DNA of 64,000 bases from Lysobacter enzymogenes (GTDB lineage Bacteria > Pseudomonadota > Gammaproteobacteria > Xanthomonadales > Xanthomonadaceae), in assembly GCF_900106525.1 (NCBI RefSeq), contig NZ_FNOG01000003.1, positions 345,811 through 409,810 on the forward strand, written 5' to 3'. Every line of letters starts with the position of its first letter. Within the stretch, counting starts at the first letter, position 1. The notes beneath the pieces were generated by a model that worked only from the letters and a program-made list of their open reading frames with translations, had not been told where the DNA came from and did no database searches. This document shows positions 43,781 through 54,481 of this stretch, piece after piece. The position numbers and the translations under genes are program-made.

Positions 43781-43890
43781 TCGGTTTCCTGAAAGCTGGG
43801 AGATAGAGAAGCAGAATCTAGATAGAAGTCAGCGAAAGCACCAGCGCCGCTCTTCGCTGACTCCTAGCTCCTATGCGCCAACTCCTGCCG

Positions 43891-45390
43891 TCAAGCCGCC
43901 GCGGCCTGCTGCGCCCGCGGCCCTTCGCGCAGGGCGCGGCCGACCATCGACACCAGCAGCTCCAGCTCGTCGCTGGCGATGGTGAAGTTGGGGGTGAAGC
44001 GCAGCGAGTTGGCGCCGCCGTGGATCACGCCGATGCCGCGCTCGCGCAGCCATTCCTCGGTGGAGCCGGCGCCGAAGCACTTGAACTGCGGGGCCAGCTC
44101 GCACGAGAACAGCAGGCCGGTGCCCTGGACCTTGGTGATCAGGCCGCCGAGCTCGTGCTTGAGCTTCTCGAGCTTTTCGATGGCCTCGGCGCCGCGGTTG
44201 CGGATGTTGGCGCGCAGTTCGGGCGTGACCTGCTCGAGCACGGCGACGGCGACGTCGAGCGCGCGCGGGTTGCTGGTCATGGTGTTGCCGTACAGGCCCT
44301 TGCGGTACAGCGAGGCCACGCGCTCGCCGACGGCGAGCACCGACAGCGGGTACTGGCCGGCGTTGAGCGCCTTGGAGTAGGTCTCCATGTCCGGCGCGTC
44401 GAGGCCTTCGAAGCCCGGGTAGTCGACGATCGACAGCACGCCGTGGGCGCGCAGGCCGGCCTGGATCGAGTCGACCAGCAGCAGCGAGCCGTGGTCGCGG
44501 GTCAGCTCGCGCGCCAGCGCGTAGAAGCTCGCCGGCACGCCGCGGCCCGGGTCGCCTTCGCCCATCACCGGCTCCAGGAACATCGCCTCGATGAACCAGC
44601 CCTTGGCTTCGGCGTCGGCGAAGGCTTTCTTCAGCGCGTCGGCGTCGTAGGGCTCGATCGCGATCACCGAGTCTTCGCCGCGGAAGCTGGCCAGGTGCTG
44701 GCTGTAGGCCTTGCGCGAGGAATCCGAGTACAGCGCCGGGCGCTCGGTGCGGCCGTGGAAGCTGCCCTTGATGACCAGGCGCTTGATCGCGCGGCCGGCG
44801 TGGCGCGCGCCCGGGTCGGTCATCAGCTTGCTGTTGACGTCGGCGATGCGCGCGGCCAGCGAGACCGATTCGGAGCCCGAGTTGAGGCAGAAGAAGCGCT
44901 CGTACGGGCAGCCGCCGCGTTCGATGCCGATGGCCCCGCGCAGGGCGCGCTCGAAGCGCAGCTGCGACAGCGACGGGGTCATGATGTTGGCCATTACCTG
45001 CGGCTTGGCCATCGCCGCGATCACCGCCGAGGGGGTGTGGCCGAAGCCGAGCATGCCGTAGCCGCCGGAGTCGTGCAGCACCGCGCCCTTGAGGGTGACG
45101 ACCCACGGGCCGCGCGCGCTCAGGGCGACGTAGGGGTTGACGCCGTCGTCGGGGTAGAAGTTGACGTAGCCGGCCTGGATCGCCTGGATCTGCGCGTCCT
45201 CGTCGAGGTCGAGCAGGTCGGCGTGCAGGTCGCGGATCAGCGCGTACTCGGCGGCCGCGGCGGCGATGGCTTCGGCCAGCTCCGGATGGTTGACGGCGAA
45301 GCGGGCGACGGTCTCGTCGTCCAGGCCGACGGTGCGGCGCTGGCCGGCGTGGGCGCGCAGCGGCGCGAGTTGGGCGAGCAGGTGGGTCAT
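43891..45390 (-). CDS. Class III PLP-dependent aminotransferase
   Basis: A 499-residue fold-type I aminotransferase. Motifs: PPEP-like start VNFYPDDGVNPYVALSARGP, the cofactor-phosphate loop FCLNSGSESVSLAARIADVN, the Asp-x-Ile of LLLVDSIQAGLRAHGVLSIV, and the PLP-Lys site METYSKALNAGQYPLSVLAV. It then has YGNTMTSNPRALDVAVAVLE and the C-terminal LRFTPNFTIASDELELLVS. The subgroup includes lysine/ornithine-type and related omega-aminotransferases, but I cannot fix the substrate. It is a single-gene unit; two perfect palindromes lie about 170-200 bp upstream. Confidence 0.88.
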   Translation of the reverse strand: MTHLLAQLAPLRAHAGQRRTVGLDDETVARFAVNHPELAEAIAAAAAEYALIRDLHADLLDLDEDAQIQAIQAGYVNFYPDDGVNPYVALSARGPWVVTLKGAVLHDSGGYGMLGFGHTPSAVIAAMAKPQVMANIMTPSLSQLRFERALRGAIGIERGGCPYERFFCLNSGSESVSLAARIADVNSKLMTDPGARHAGRAIKRLVIKGSFHGRTERPALYSDSSRKAYSQHLASFRGEDSVIAIEPYDADALKKAFADAEAKGWFIEAMFLEPVMGEGDPGRGVPASFYALARELTRDHGSLLLVDSIQAGLRAHGVLSIVDYPGFEGLDAPDMETYSKALNAGQYPLSVLAVGERVASLYRKGLYGNTMTSNPRALDVAVAVLEQVTPELRANIRNRGAEAIEKLEKLKHELGGLITKVQGTGLLFSCELAPQFKCFGAGSTEEWLRERGIGVIHGGANSLRFTPNFTIASDELELLVSMVGRALREGPRAQQAAAA

Positions 45391-45559
45391 GGCGGTCTCC
45401 TGTGTTTCGTGTCGTCGGCGTCCTGCCGGTTGTTGCGTGAGCAGACCGGTCCGCCCCCTGGCCGGACCCTCGCAGTTGCAGCGGCCCCCCGGGCCGCCAA
45501 GCGCCATCTCTCACAACGGGAATGGGTGTTCAGCTAACTCCTTGAAACGCCGGAAAACC

Positions 45560-45590
45560 ACGCAAAATTTTTGCGTAAGGCCATGGCCTT
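45560..45590 (-). promoter_or_regulatory. Twin palindromes upstream of the aminotransferase gene
   Basis: ACGCAAAATTTTTGCGT (45560-45576) is a perfect 17-bp palindrome with a one-base centre, directly abutted by AAGGCCATGGCCTT (45577-45590), a perfect 14-bp palindrome. They lie in an AT-rich patch 170-200 bp upstream of the aminotransferase start. Palindromes of this type are typical operators. An Lrp/AsnC-type or other amino-acid-responsive regulator is possible. Confidence 0.5.
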
Positions 45591-45807
45591 TTGACGATTT
45601 TTCGTTTCATTTCAATGATTTATGGGAGTCTATCACGTCCTCCCAGGCTCGATAACCCCCTGCGCCGGGCCGCAGTCGTGGCCGCTTCGGGCCGGCCGCG
45701 GCGGGGTTCGTGACGCTTGTCACCGGCGATCGGTGGCTGGCCGCACTGCCGGGCGCGGGCGCCGGAACCGACAGTGGCATCCGACATCGGCGTCCGCGAG
45801 GCAAGCC

Positions 45808-46056
45808 ATGAGCGCGATCCATCCGTTCCACCGCGTCGTCGCCGCGACCGCGCGCCAGCCGCGCCCGGCGCCGCTGCCGCTGCGCGCGCCGGCGCGCATG
45901 CCGGCCTATGCCCGCGCCGCCTGCGCCGCGCCGGCGGCCGTGCGCGCCGCCGCCGCGCCGCGCGCGGGCGGCCTGGAGCGGGCTACGGCCGCATCCGGCC
46001 GGCGCCTGCGGCGGGGCGGGACGGGCGGTTCGGCCGAACCCGTCGAACTCCGCTAA
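45808..46056 (+). CDS. Possible small Ala/Arg-rich protein
   Basis: A possible 82-residue protein (MSAIHPFHRVVAATARQPRP). It has a GAGG-like site in front of the ATG and lies in the gap before the DesK-like gene. It is composed mostly of Ala, Arg and Pro and could be an artefact of GC-rich DNA. The other reading frames here also look non-coding, so it is listed at low confidence. The flanking gap 45391-45807 holds only the AT-rich regulatory patch. Confidence 0.25.
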   Translation: MSAIHPFHRVVAATARQPRPAPLPLRAPARMPAYARAACAAPAAVRAAAAPRAGGLERATAASGRRLRRGGTGGSAEPVELR

Positions 46057-46232
46057 AGTCCGCATCGTTCGTGGCCTGCGTGCATCCGAATCGTTCATTT
46101 CCCGCTGCCGCGCCGCGCACCGAGGAGGGATCGCCCGGCCGCGCCGCCTTCGCCGCGATCTTCGCCGCCGTCGCCGCCCGCTACGGCGGCACGCACGGCG
46201 CGACGCGCCCGACCTCCAGGATCCACACCCTC

Positions 46233-47417
46233 ATGCGCACGCCCGGCCCACCGCTCGACGCCAACGACAACCTGCTGGGTTGGCACCTGGCGTCGCTGCT
46301 GTACCTGAGCTTCGTGTTCATCCCGGTGTTCAACTTCCCGGCGCCGTGGTGGATCCTGGCCATGGCGGTGGCCTCGGTGCTGGTGTTCCTGCCGCTGTAT
46401 TGGGCGTTCTATCGCGGCGGCGCCACCTTGCGGCTGTGGCTGGTGCTGGCGGTGGCGGGGCTGGGCTTCGTCACCGTGCCGTTCGGCATCGGCGGCGGCA
46501 CTTACCTGATTTTCTCCGCCGGCATGATCGCCAGCTTCCTGCCGCTGTGGCGCGGGCTGTCGCTGACCGTGGCGCTGTTCGCGCTGTTCGCGGCCGAGTC
46601 GATCGCGACCTTGCCGGCGCAGGGCGCGCCGGTGTTCAGCGTGCTGATCCAGTCGCTGGTCGGCGCGATCGTGTTCACCGGCGTGCTGGCCGCGCGCTCG
46701 CGCGAGCGCCGCAACGCCGAACTGCGCCTGACCCAGGAAGAAGTGCGGCGGCTGGCCAGCCTGGCCGAGCGCGAGCGCATCGGTCGCGACCTGCACGACC
46801 TGCTCGGCCACACCTTGTCGGTGGTGGTGCTCAAATCGCAATTGGCCGCGCGCCTGATCGAACACGACAAGCGCGCCGCGCAGGACCAGATCAGCGAGGT
46901 CGAGCGGGTCGCGCGCGAAGCGCTGACCCAGGTGCGCGAAGCGGTCGCCGGGATCCGCGCCAACGGCCTGCAGGCCGAACTGGCCGCGGCGCGGTTGGCC
47001 CTGCTCGGCGGCGAGATCAGCCTGGACCAGCGGCTCGACCCGATCGACCTGCCGGTGGCGGTGGAAACCGCGCTGGCGCTGGCGCTGCGCGAGTCGGTCA
47101 CCAACGTGCTGCGGCATGCGCGCGCGCGCCGGGTCGAGGTGGAACTGACCCAGGACGCGCGCGGCGGCATCGCCCTGCGCATCGTCGACGACGGCCGCGG
47201 CGGCGTGTGCGCCGAAGGCCACGGCCTGACCGGCATGCGCGAGCGCCTGCGCTCGGTCGGCGGCGTGCTGGAAATCGAATCTCCCCCCGGCGCGGGCACG
47301 CGCTTGAGCCTGCTGGTGTCGCGCGAGGCGCTCAGCGCCGCGCGCCGGCTGCCGGCCTCCGCCGCTCCCGCCGGGTCCGTGCGCCAACCGGCGCTGCTCG
47401 AACGAGGTACCGCATGA
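46233..47417 (+). CDS. DesK-type sensor histidine kinase
   Basis: A 394-residue kinase with five or so N-terminal membrane helices (LASLLYLSFVFIPVFNF, WILAMAVASVLVFLPLYWAF, LWLVLAVAGLGFVTVPFGI, LTVALFALFAAESIA, LVGAIVFTGVLAARS), then the HisKA_3 helix ERERIGRDLHDLLGHTLSVV with the phospho-His in RDLHD. The HATPase domain carries LRESVTNVLRHARARRVEV (N box) and GHGLTGMRERLRSVGG (G box). Layout and helices match DesK, which senses membrane fluidity; the signal here is unproven. The ATG at 46233 was chosen because upstream residues look non-coding. It is coupled to the regulator gene (ATGA). Confidence 0.92.
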   Translation: MRTPGPPLDANDNLLGWHLASLLYLSFVFIPVFNFPAPWWILAMAVASVLVFLPLYWAFYRGGATLRLWLVLAVAGLGFVTVPFGIGGGTYLIFSAGMIASFLPLWRGLSLTVALFALFAAESIATLPAQGAPVFSVLIQSLVGAIVFTGVLAARSRERRNAELRLTQEEVRRLASLAERERIGRDLHDLLGHTLSVVVLKSQLAARLIEHDKRAAQDQISEVERVAREALTQVREAVAGIRANGLQAELAAARLALLGGEISLDQRLDPIDLPVAVETALALALRESVTNVLRHARARRVEVELTQDARGGIALRIVDDGRGGVCAEGHGLTGMRERLRSVGGVLEIESPPGAGTRLSLLVSREALSAARRLPASAAPAGSVRQPALLERGTA

Positions 47418-48016
47418 TCCGCCTGCTTCTCGCCGAAGACCAAGCCCTGGTGCGCGGCGCCTTGGCCGCGCTGTTGAACCTGGAACCCGACATCGAAGTG
47501 ATCGCCGAGGCCGGCGACGGCGCCCAGGCCTGGGAGGCGGTCAAGCGGGTGCAGCCGGACATGGTGGTGACCGATATCGAAATGCCCGGCATGACCGGCA
47601 TCGACCTGGCCATGCGCGTGCGCGACTCGGGCATGCCGACGCGGGTGGTGATCGTCACCACCTTCGGCCGCGCCGGCTACCTGCGCCGGGCGATGGACGC
47701 CGGCGTGCGCGGCTATCTGCTCAAGGACGCGCCGGCCGGGCAACTGGCCGAGGCGCTGCGCCAGGTGCACCGCGGCGGCCGCGCGATCGACCCGCAACTG
47801 GCGGTGGCGGCCTGGAGCGACGAAGACCCGCTGACCGAACGCGAGCGCCAGGTGCTGCGGCTGGCCGGCGAAGGCCTGTCGACGGCCGAGATCGGCGAGC
47901 GCCTGCATCTGAGCCAGGGCACGGTGCGCAACTACCTGTCCGAGGCGATCGGCAAGCTCGACAGCAGCAACCGGATCGAGGCGTATCGGCGGGCGCGGCA
48001 GAACGGGTGGTTGTGA
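47414..48016 (+). CDS. DesR-type (NarL/FixJ) response regulator
   Basis: A 200-residue regulator. The receiver has acidic ED at 8-9, phospho-acceptor Asp54 in VVTDIEMPGM, a TTFG strand in place of the usual TA, and Lys in LLKDAPAGQL. The LuxR-type helix-turn-helix is LTERERQVLRLAGEGLSTAE, IGERLHLSQGTVRNYLSEA. The ATG overlaps the kinase stop, so the pair is co-translated. DesR-like regulators often control a lipid desaturase or an ABC transporter, but no such target is adjacent here. The gene ends in NGWL. Confidence 0.93.
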   Translation: MIRLLLAEDQALVRGALAALLNLEPDIEVIAEAGDGAQAWEAVKRVQPDMVVTDIEMPGMTGIDLAMRVRDSGMPTRVVIVTTFGRAGYLRRAMDAGVRGYLLKDAPAGQLAEALRQVHRGGRAIDPQLAVAAWSDEDPLTERERQVLRLAGEGLSTAEIGERLHLSQGTVRNYLSEAIGKLDSSNRIEAYRRARQNGWL

Positions 48017-48073
48017 GGTTGGGGTGCGGGCGTGTCGTTTCCGCCTGAGGGTCGCGTAAGCATCGAAGTCTCG

Positions 48074-48175
48074 CTGTAGGAGCTGCGCAAGCTGCGACCG
48101 CGCAAATACAGCTGCGACGCGGCTTACGGCGCGAGCGGGCGCCCCTGCGGTCGCGGCTCGCGCCGCTCCTACAGG
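48074..48175. repeat. REP-like inverted pair, family A
   Basis: The left arm at 48074-48104 (CTGTAGGAGCTGCGCAAGCT then GCGACCGCGC) and the right arm at 48146-48175 (TGCGGTCGCGGCTCGCGCCG then CTCCTACAGG) are imperfect reverse complements. They fill part of the 399-bp gap between the response regulator and queA. The rest, 48176-48415, shows no gene. Confidence 0.8.
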
Positions 48176-48415
48176 TAGATCGCGTAGCGGCCGAAGCCGT
48201 TGCGGGAACTGCGCCTGCGGCCGCGGCCGGCGCCGTTCGGGTCCGGGACTCGCGAATTTCGGCCCGCCTGAACCCCCGTTTTGGCGCTCGCGGGCCATAC
48301 CCGGGATAATGGCCCGTTCTCCTGCTCTCTCCGATCCGGCCGGCTGGCCGGGAAACGTCCGGTTGGCCGGGCTTCGGAGGGGGCGGCGCTTCGCGCTCAA
48401 TTACTTCGGTTCCTC

Positions 48416-49456
48416 TTGAAAAAGTCCGACTTCCACTACGATCTCCCGCCCGAGCTGATCGCCCAGGCGCCGCTGCCCGAACGTTCGGCCAGCCGGCTGC
48501 TGCAGGTGCCGCCGGCGCCGGCCGCGCTCGCCGATCGCAGCTTCCGCGACCTGCCGCAGCTGCTGCAGCCCGGCGATCTGCTGGTGTTCAACGACACCCG
48601 GGTGATTCCGGCGCGGCTGTTCGGCAACAAGAGCACCGGCGGCCGGGTCGAGATCCTGATCGAGCGCCTGCTGGGTTCCAACGAGGCCCGCGCCCAGTTG
48701 GGCGTGAGCAAGTCGCCGAAGGCCGGCGCGCGCATCGCCCTGGACGCCGGCGGCGAGGCCGAGGTGCTCGGCCGCGACGGCGAGTTCTATCGCCTGCGCT
48801 TCCACGTCGCCGAATCGCTGGAGCAATGGCTGCTGCATGCCGGCCGCCTGCCGCTGCCGCCGTACATCCAGCGCGAGCCCGGCCAGGACGACACCGAGCG
48901 CTACCAGACCGTGTTCGCGCGCGAAGTCGGCGCGGTGGCGGCGCCGACCGCCGGCCTGCATTTCGACGAAACCCTGCTGCAGGCGCTGCGCGAGCGCGGC
49001 GTGCAGTTCGGCCAGGTCACCCTGCACGTCGGCGCCGGCACCTTCCAGCCGGTGCGTGCGGACGACCTGTCCCAGCACGTGATGCACAGCGAATGGCTCA
49101 ACGTCGGCGCCGGCCTGGTCGAGCAGGTCCGCCGCACCCGCGCCGCCGGCGGCCGGGTGATCGGGGTCGGCACGACCGTGGTGCGCGCGCTGGAAAGCGC
49201 GACCCGCCAGGGCGGCGGCGAGCTGCAGCCGTTCGCCGGCGAGACCCGCTTGTTCATCCTGCCGGGCTACCGCATCCGCTCGGTCGACGCGATGGTCACC
49301 AACTTCCATCTGCCGGAAAGCACGCTGCTGATGATGATCTCGGCCTTCGCCGGCAAGGACCGCGTGTTCCAGGCCTATGCGCACGCGATCGCGCAGCGCT
49401 ACCGGTTCTTCTCGTACGGCGATGCGATGTTGTTGTGGGGGAGCGAAGCGGCGTAG
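48416..49456 (+). CDS. queA: tRNA preQ1(34) S-adenosylmethionine ribosyltransferase-isomerase
   Basis: Builds epoxyqueuosine at the tRNA wobble base from preQ1 and SAM. The 346-residue length is normal. Motifs: KKSDFHYDLPPELIAQAPLP, DLLVFNDTRVIPARLFGNK, AGLHFDETLLQALRERGVQF, HVGAGTFQPVRADDLSQHVM, and the end FHLPESTLLMMISAFAGKDR with FFSYGDAMLLW. The start is a TTG at 48416 followed by KKSDF, the normal N-terminus; no ATG fits. It is first of queA-tgt-yajC-secD-secF, and a family C repeat separates it from tgt. Confidence 0.95.
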   Translation: MKKSDFHYDLPPELIAQAPLPERSASRLLQVPPAPAALADRSFRDLPQLLQPGDLLVFNDTRVIPARLFGNKSTGGRVEILIERLLGSNEARAQLGVSKSPKAGARIALDAGGEAEVLGRDGEFYRLRFHVAESLEQWLLHAGRLPLPPYIQREPGQDDTERYQTVFAREVGAVAAPTAGLHFDETLLQALRERGVQFGQVTLHVGAGTFQPVRADDLSQHVMHSEWLNVGAGLVEQVRRTRAAGGRVIGVGTTVVRALESATRQGGGELQPFAGETRLFILPGYRIRSVDAMVTNFHLPESTLLMMISAFAGKDRVFQAYAHAIAQRYRFFSYGDAMLLWGSEAA

Positions 49457-49530
49457 TGCTGCTGCGTTGCCTGAAACCGAGAACCTCCAGGCCGCCATTG
49501 AATCTTCAGGCCGTCATTGAACCTCCAGGC

Positions 49531-50844
<1,314 letters not shown>

Positions 50845-50882
50845 AACGCCGTTCGCCCGCGCCGCGGGCGAACTCCCTGTCC

Positions 50883-50906
50883 CCCTCTCCCGCCCGCGGG
50901 AGAGGG
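50883..50906. repeat. Palindromic intergenic element CCCTCTCCCGC / GCGGGAGAGGG
   Basis: An 11-bp-arm inverted repeat, CCCTCTCCCGC facing GCGGGAGAGGG, separated by two bases, in the 254-bp gap between tgt and yajC. It can form a hairpin but has no T run, and resembles a widely dispersed intergenic repeat of xanthomonad genomes more than a terminator. Confidence 0.6.
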
Positions 50907-51098
50907 CAGGGGTGAGGGCCTCCCCGCTGCCGCAGACCCCGCCGCCGCCCCGTCCGAGGGCCGGCGCGGGCCGCGACAGCGCCCGGCCCAGGGCCAAAAC
51001 GTGCGCCGCGGCCCAGATCCGACCTAAATCGGGGCCGCCCGTAGCCCCGGCCCGGCCGTGGCATAATCCCCGGCTATTTTAGTTCCAGGACTTCACAG

Positions 51099-51437
51099 AT
51101 GAACCTGCTCGACCTCCTGATCGCTCCCGCCTACGCCCAGGGCGCCGCTCCGTCGGCCGGCGGCGGCCTGACCACCCTGGTCCTGCCGCTGATTCTGATC
51201 GCGGTGATGTACTTCCTGATCTTCCGCCCGCAGATGAAGCGCGCCAAGGAACACCGGGCGATGCTGGAAAAGCTGTCCAAGGGCGACGAGGTGCTGACCA
51301 ACGGCGGCATCGCCGGCACCGTCACCAACATCGGCGAGAACTTCATCACCGTCGAAATCGCGCCGAACGTGGCCATCCGCGTGCAGCGCGGCGCCATCTC
51401 CAACGTGCTGCCCAAGGGCACCTTGAAGTCGGCCTGA
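51099..51437 (+). CDS. yajC: Preprotein translocase subunit YajC
   Basis: A 112-residue small inner-membrane partner of SecDF. Residues 20-42 (LTTLVLPLILIAVMYFLIF) form one membrane helix, then RPQMKRAKEHRAMLEKLSKG, DEVLTNGGIAGTVTNIGENF and VEIAPNVAIRVQRGAISNVL (the conserved NGG and GxI strands). It stands 58 bp before secD, the usual order. Confidence 0.96.
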   Translation: MNLLDLLIAPAYAQGAAPSAGGGLTTLVLPLILIAVMYFLIFRPQMKRAKEHRAMLEKLSKGDEVLTNGGIAGTVTNIGENFITVEIAPNVAIRVQRGAISNVLPKGTLKSA

Positions 51438-51495
51438 GCCGACGCCACGCCACTTTGAAAAGCGGCGGCCGGGGAGGTCGCCGCAGGGGTTTTCG

Positions 51496-53355
51496 ATGCT
51501 GACCTTCGCGCGCTGGAAATACTTCGCCATCCTCGCGGTCCTGATCTTCAGCGTGATCTATGCGCTGCCCAACGCCTATCCTCAGGACCCGTCGGTCCAG
51601 GTGTCCGCCGCCAAGGCCGGCTCGATCGCGATCGACGCGCCGCTGGCCAAGCGGATCGAGGGGATCCTGGCCGAGGCCAAGATCCCGGCCAAGTCGATCA
51701 AGGTCGAAGAGCAGGGCAACCTGCTGGTGCGCCTGGCCGACACCGAACAACAGACCCGCGCCGCCGACTTGCTGCGCCCGCGCCTGGGCAGCGACTACGT
51801 GGTCGCGCTGAGCCTGGCGCCGACCGCGCCGCAGTGGCTGGAATCGCTGGCCGCCAAGCCGATGCCGCGAGGCCTGGACTTGCAGGGCGGCGTCCACTTC
51901 GTCATGCAGGTGGACCAGAACGCCGCCCTCGACAAGCGCCTGGACGCCTATGTCGAAGACGTGCGCTCGACCCTGCGCGACGCCGGCGTGCCCTACACCT
52001 CGGTGGTGCGCCGCGGCAACGAAGCGCTGATCGCCACCCTCGGCGTCAACGCCGACAAGGCCAAGGCGCAGCAGCATCTGCGCCAGTCGTTCCCGAACCT
52101 GGGCCTGAGCCTGGAAGGCCAGACCCTGACCCTGGACGTGCCGCAGTCCGAGCTCAGCCGGATCTCGCTGGAAGCCATCGAGCAGAACCTCAACACCCTG
52201 CGCAACCGCATCAACGCCTTCGGCGTGGCCGAGCCGGTGATCCAGCGCCAGGGCACCGACCGCATCGTGATCCAGCTGCCGGGCCTGCAGGACACCGCCG
52301 AGGCCAAGCGCCAGATCGGCGCCACCGCGACCCTGGAGTTCCGCGCCGTCACCGGCGAGGAAGCCGCCGCCGCCGCCGCGGTCAAGGACCGCAGCGTGCC
52401 GCCGGATTCGCGCGTCTACTACACCGCGCAGAAGGTGCCGCTGCTGCTGTCCAAGCGCCTGCTGGTGTCGGGCGATCAGCTGGTCAACGCCCAGCCGATG
52501 ACCGACCCGCAGACCGGCCGCCAGGGCGTGCAGATCACCCTCAACAGCGTCGGCGGCCAGCGCATGCTCGACCACACGCTGGAGAACGTCGGCAAGCGCC
52601 TGGGCATCGTCTACGTCGAGCAGATCCCGACCACCTCCATCGTCGACGGCAAGGAAGTGCAGTCGATCCGCACCGACGAGCGGGTGATCAACTCGGCCAC
52701 CATCCAGGGCGTGTTCGGCAAGAACTTCCAGACCACCGGCCTGAGCGCGGAAGAGTCCAAGTCGCTGGCCAACCAGCTCAAGTCCGGCGCCCTGGCCGCG
52801 CCGATGGTGTTCGTCGAAGAGCGCGTGGTCGGCCCGAGCCTCGGCGCGGAGAACGTCAAGCGCGGCACCACCGCGGTGCTGTACTCGTTCGTGTTCGCGC
52901 TGACCTTCTTCCTGATCTACTACCGCATGTTCGGCCTCATCACCTGCCTGGCGCTGCTGCTGAACCTGCTGATGGTGATCGCGCTGATGTCGCTGATGGG
53001 CGCCACCATGAGCCTGCCGGGCTTCGCCGGCCTGGCCTTGTCGGTGGGCATGTCGGTCGACGCCAACGTGCTGATCAACGAACGCATACGCGAGGAATTG
53101 CGGGCCGGGGTACCGCCGCAGGCGGCGATCGCCACCGGTTACGACAAGGCCTCCGGCACCATCTTCGACTCCAACATGACCGCGCTGCTGGCCGGCGTGG
53201 CGTTGTGGGCGTTCGGCACCGGCTCGCTGCAAGGCTTCGCGATCACCATGATCATCGGCATCCTGACCTCGGTGTTCACCGCGGTCACCGTGTCGCGCGG
53301 CATCGCCACGCTGATCTACGGCGGCCGCCGCAAGCTCAAGTCCATCGCGATCTGA
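51496..53355 (+). CDS. secD: Protein translocase subunit SecD
   Basis: Works with SecF to use proton motive force for late steps of Sec export. The 619 residues begin with TM1 (FAILAVLIFSVIYALPNAYP) and have a large periplasmic P1/P4 part (PRGLDLQGGVHFVMQVDQNA, FGVAEPVIQRQGTDRIVIQL, DERVINSATIQGVFGKNF). At the C-terminus there are five helices with LALSVGMSVDANVLINERIR, which carries the conserved Asp. It is a normal family member. It is 15 bp before secF. Confidence 0.97.
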   Translation: MLTFARWKYFAILAVLIFSVIYALPNAYPQDPSVQVSAAKAGSIAIDAPLAKRIEGILAEAKIPAKSIKVEEQGNLLVRLADTEQQTRAADLLRPRLGSDYVVALSLAPTAPQWLESLAAKPMPRGLDLQGGVHFVMQVDQNAALDKRLDAYVEDVRSTLRDAGVPYTSVVRRGNEALIATLGVNADKAKAQQHLRQSFPNLGLSLEGQTLTLDVPQSELSRISLEAIEQNLNTLRNRINAFGVAEPVIQRQGTDRIVIQLPGLQDTAEAKRQIGATATLEFRAVTGEEAAAAAAVKDRSVPPDSRVYYTAQKVPLLLSKRLLVSGDQLVNAQPMTDPQTGRQGVQITLNSVGGQRMLDHTLENVGKRLGIVYVEQIPTTSIVDGKEVQSIRTDERVINSATIQGVFGKNFQTTGLSAEESKSLANQLKSGALAAPMVFVEERVVGPSLGAENVKRGTTAVLYSFVFALTFFLIYYRMFGLITCLALLLNLLMVIALMSLMGATMSLPGFAGLALSVGMSVDANVLINERIREELRAGVPPQAAIATGYDKASGTIFDSNMTALLAGVALWAFGTGSLQGFAITMIIGILTSVFTAVTVSRGIATLIYGGRRKLKSIAI

Positions 53356-53370
53356 CGGGAGAACCCAGAC

Positions 53371-54336
53371 ATGAAGATTTTCCCGCTGACCCTGCTGCCC
53401 AACGACGCCAACATCGACTTCATGCGCATGCGATGGGTTTCCATCGCAATCGCCGCGATCATCATGTTCGTGGCGATCGGCGCGATGGGCACCCGCGGCT
53501 TCAACTACGCCCTGGACTTCACCGGCGGCAACCTGATCGAAGCGCATCTGGACAAGCCGATGCCGCTGGACGCGGTGCGCGAGAAGCTCGCCGCCGACGG
53601 CTACGACAGCGCCCAGGTGCAGACCTACGGTTCGGGCAACCAGCTGCTGATCCGCCTGCAGCCGCGCGAGGGCGAGAGCGGCGACGTCGCCACCAAGCAC
53701 GCCGCCGAGGCGGTGACCAAGGCGGTGACCGAGGCCGGCAACAAGGCCGACATCGTGCGCAACGAGTTCGTCGGCCCGCAGGTCGGCAAGGAGCTCGCGC
53801 TCAAGGGCATGTACGCGCTGGTGTTCGTGGTGGTGGGCTTCCTGATCTACATCGCCTTCCGCTTCGAGTGGAAGTTCGCGGTGGCGGCGATCATCACCAC
53901 CTTGCACGACGTGATCGTGGTCGCCGGCTGGTTCGCCGTCAGCGGCCACGAATTCGACCTGACCGTGCTGGCCGGCATCCTGTCGGTGATGGGCTACTCG
54001 ATCAACGACACCATCGTGGTGTTCGACCGCGTGCGCGAGAACTTCCGCACCATGCGCGCCGACCCCGAGACGGTGCTCAACAAGTCGATCAACCAGACCC
54101 TGTCGCGCACCATCATCACCTCGTTCGTGGCCTTCCTGACCGTGCTGGCGCTGTACCTGTACGGCGGCGGCTCGCTGCGCGGCATGGCCGAATCGCAGAT
54201 GCTGGGCATCATCATCGGCACCTTGTCCTCGATCTTCGTCGCCTGCCCGCTGCTGACCCTGGGCATGCTGAAGGTCACCAAGCAGGACCTGCTGCCGAAG
54301 GCGAAGGACGAAGCGGCGCTGGCGCGTCGCCCGTAA
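53371..54336 (+). CDS. secF: Protein translocase subunit SecF
   Basis: Partner of SecD. The 321 residues show TM1 (WVSIAIAAIIMFVAIGAMGT), the periplasmic FNYALDFTGGNLIEAHLDKP, and then five helices, including YALVFVVVGFLIYIAFRFEW, AIITTLHDVIVVAGWFAVSG and the conserved VMGYSINDTIVVFDRVREN. The segment INQTLSRTIITSFVAFLTVL then LYLYGGGSLRGMAESQMLG is typical. A terminator follows 25 bp after the stop and ends the operon. Confidence 0.97.
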   Translation: MKIFPLTLLPNDANIDFMRMRWVSIAIAAIIMFVAIGAMGTRGFNYALDFTGGNLIEAHLDKPMPLDAVREKLAADGYDSAQVQTYGSGNQLLIRLQPREGESGDVATKHAAEAVTKAVTEAGNKADIVRNEFVGPQVGKELALKGMYALVFVVVGFLIYIAFRFEWKFAVAAIITTLHDVIVVAGWFAVSGHEFDLTVLAGILSVMGYSINDTIVVFDRVRENFRTMRADPETVLNKSINQTLSRTIITSFVAFLTVLALYLYGGGSLRGMAESQMLGIIIGTLSSIFVACPLLTLGMLKVTKQDLLPKAKDEAALARRP

Positions 54337-54360
54337 GCCTCCGCCACGCCGCACCCCGGA

Positions 54361-54388
54361 AAAGGCCGCGCACTCGCGCGGCCTTTTT
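54361..54388 (+). terminator. Rho-independent terminator of the sec operon
   Basis: A 10-bp perfect stem, AAAGGCCGCG and CGCGGCCTTT, loop CACTCG, ending in a T run, 25 bp after secF. It is followed by the separate GFA gene. Confidence 0.92.
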
Positions 54389-54481
54389 CGTTTCTGCGAC
54401 CGCGGCCCGCGCCCGGCGTTTGCGCCGGCGGCGCGGCTCGGTGTACTTGTGGCCGGGCTCGATGTCCGGTGGAGGTGCGCG

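Noticed and set aside
45717..46232. N-terminal extension of the DesK-like kinase
   Set aside because: The residues before 46233 are Arg/Ala-rich with no helix, and membrane helices begin only after MRTPGPP.
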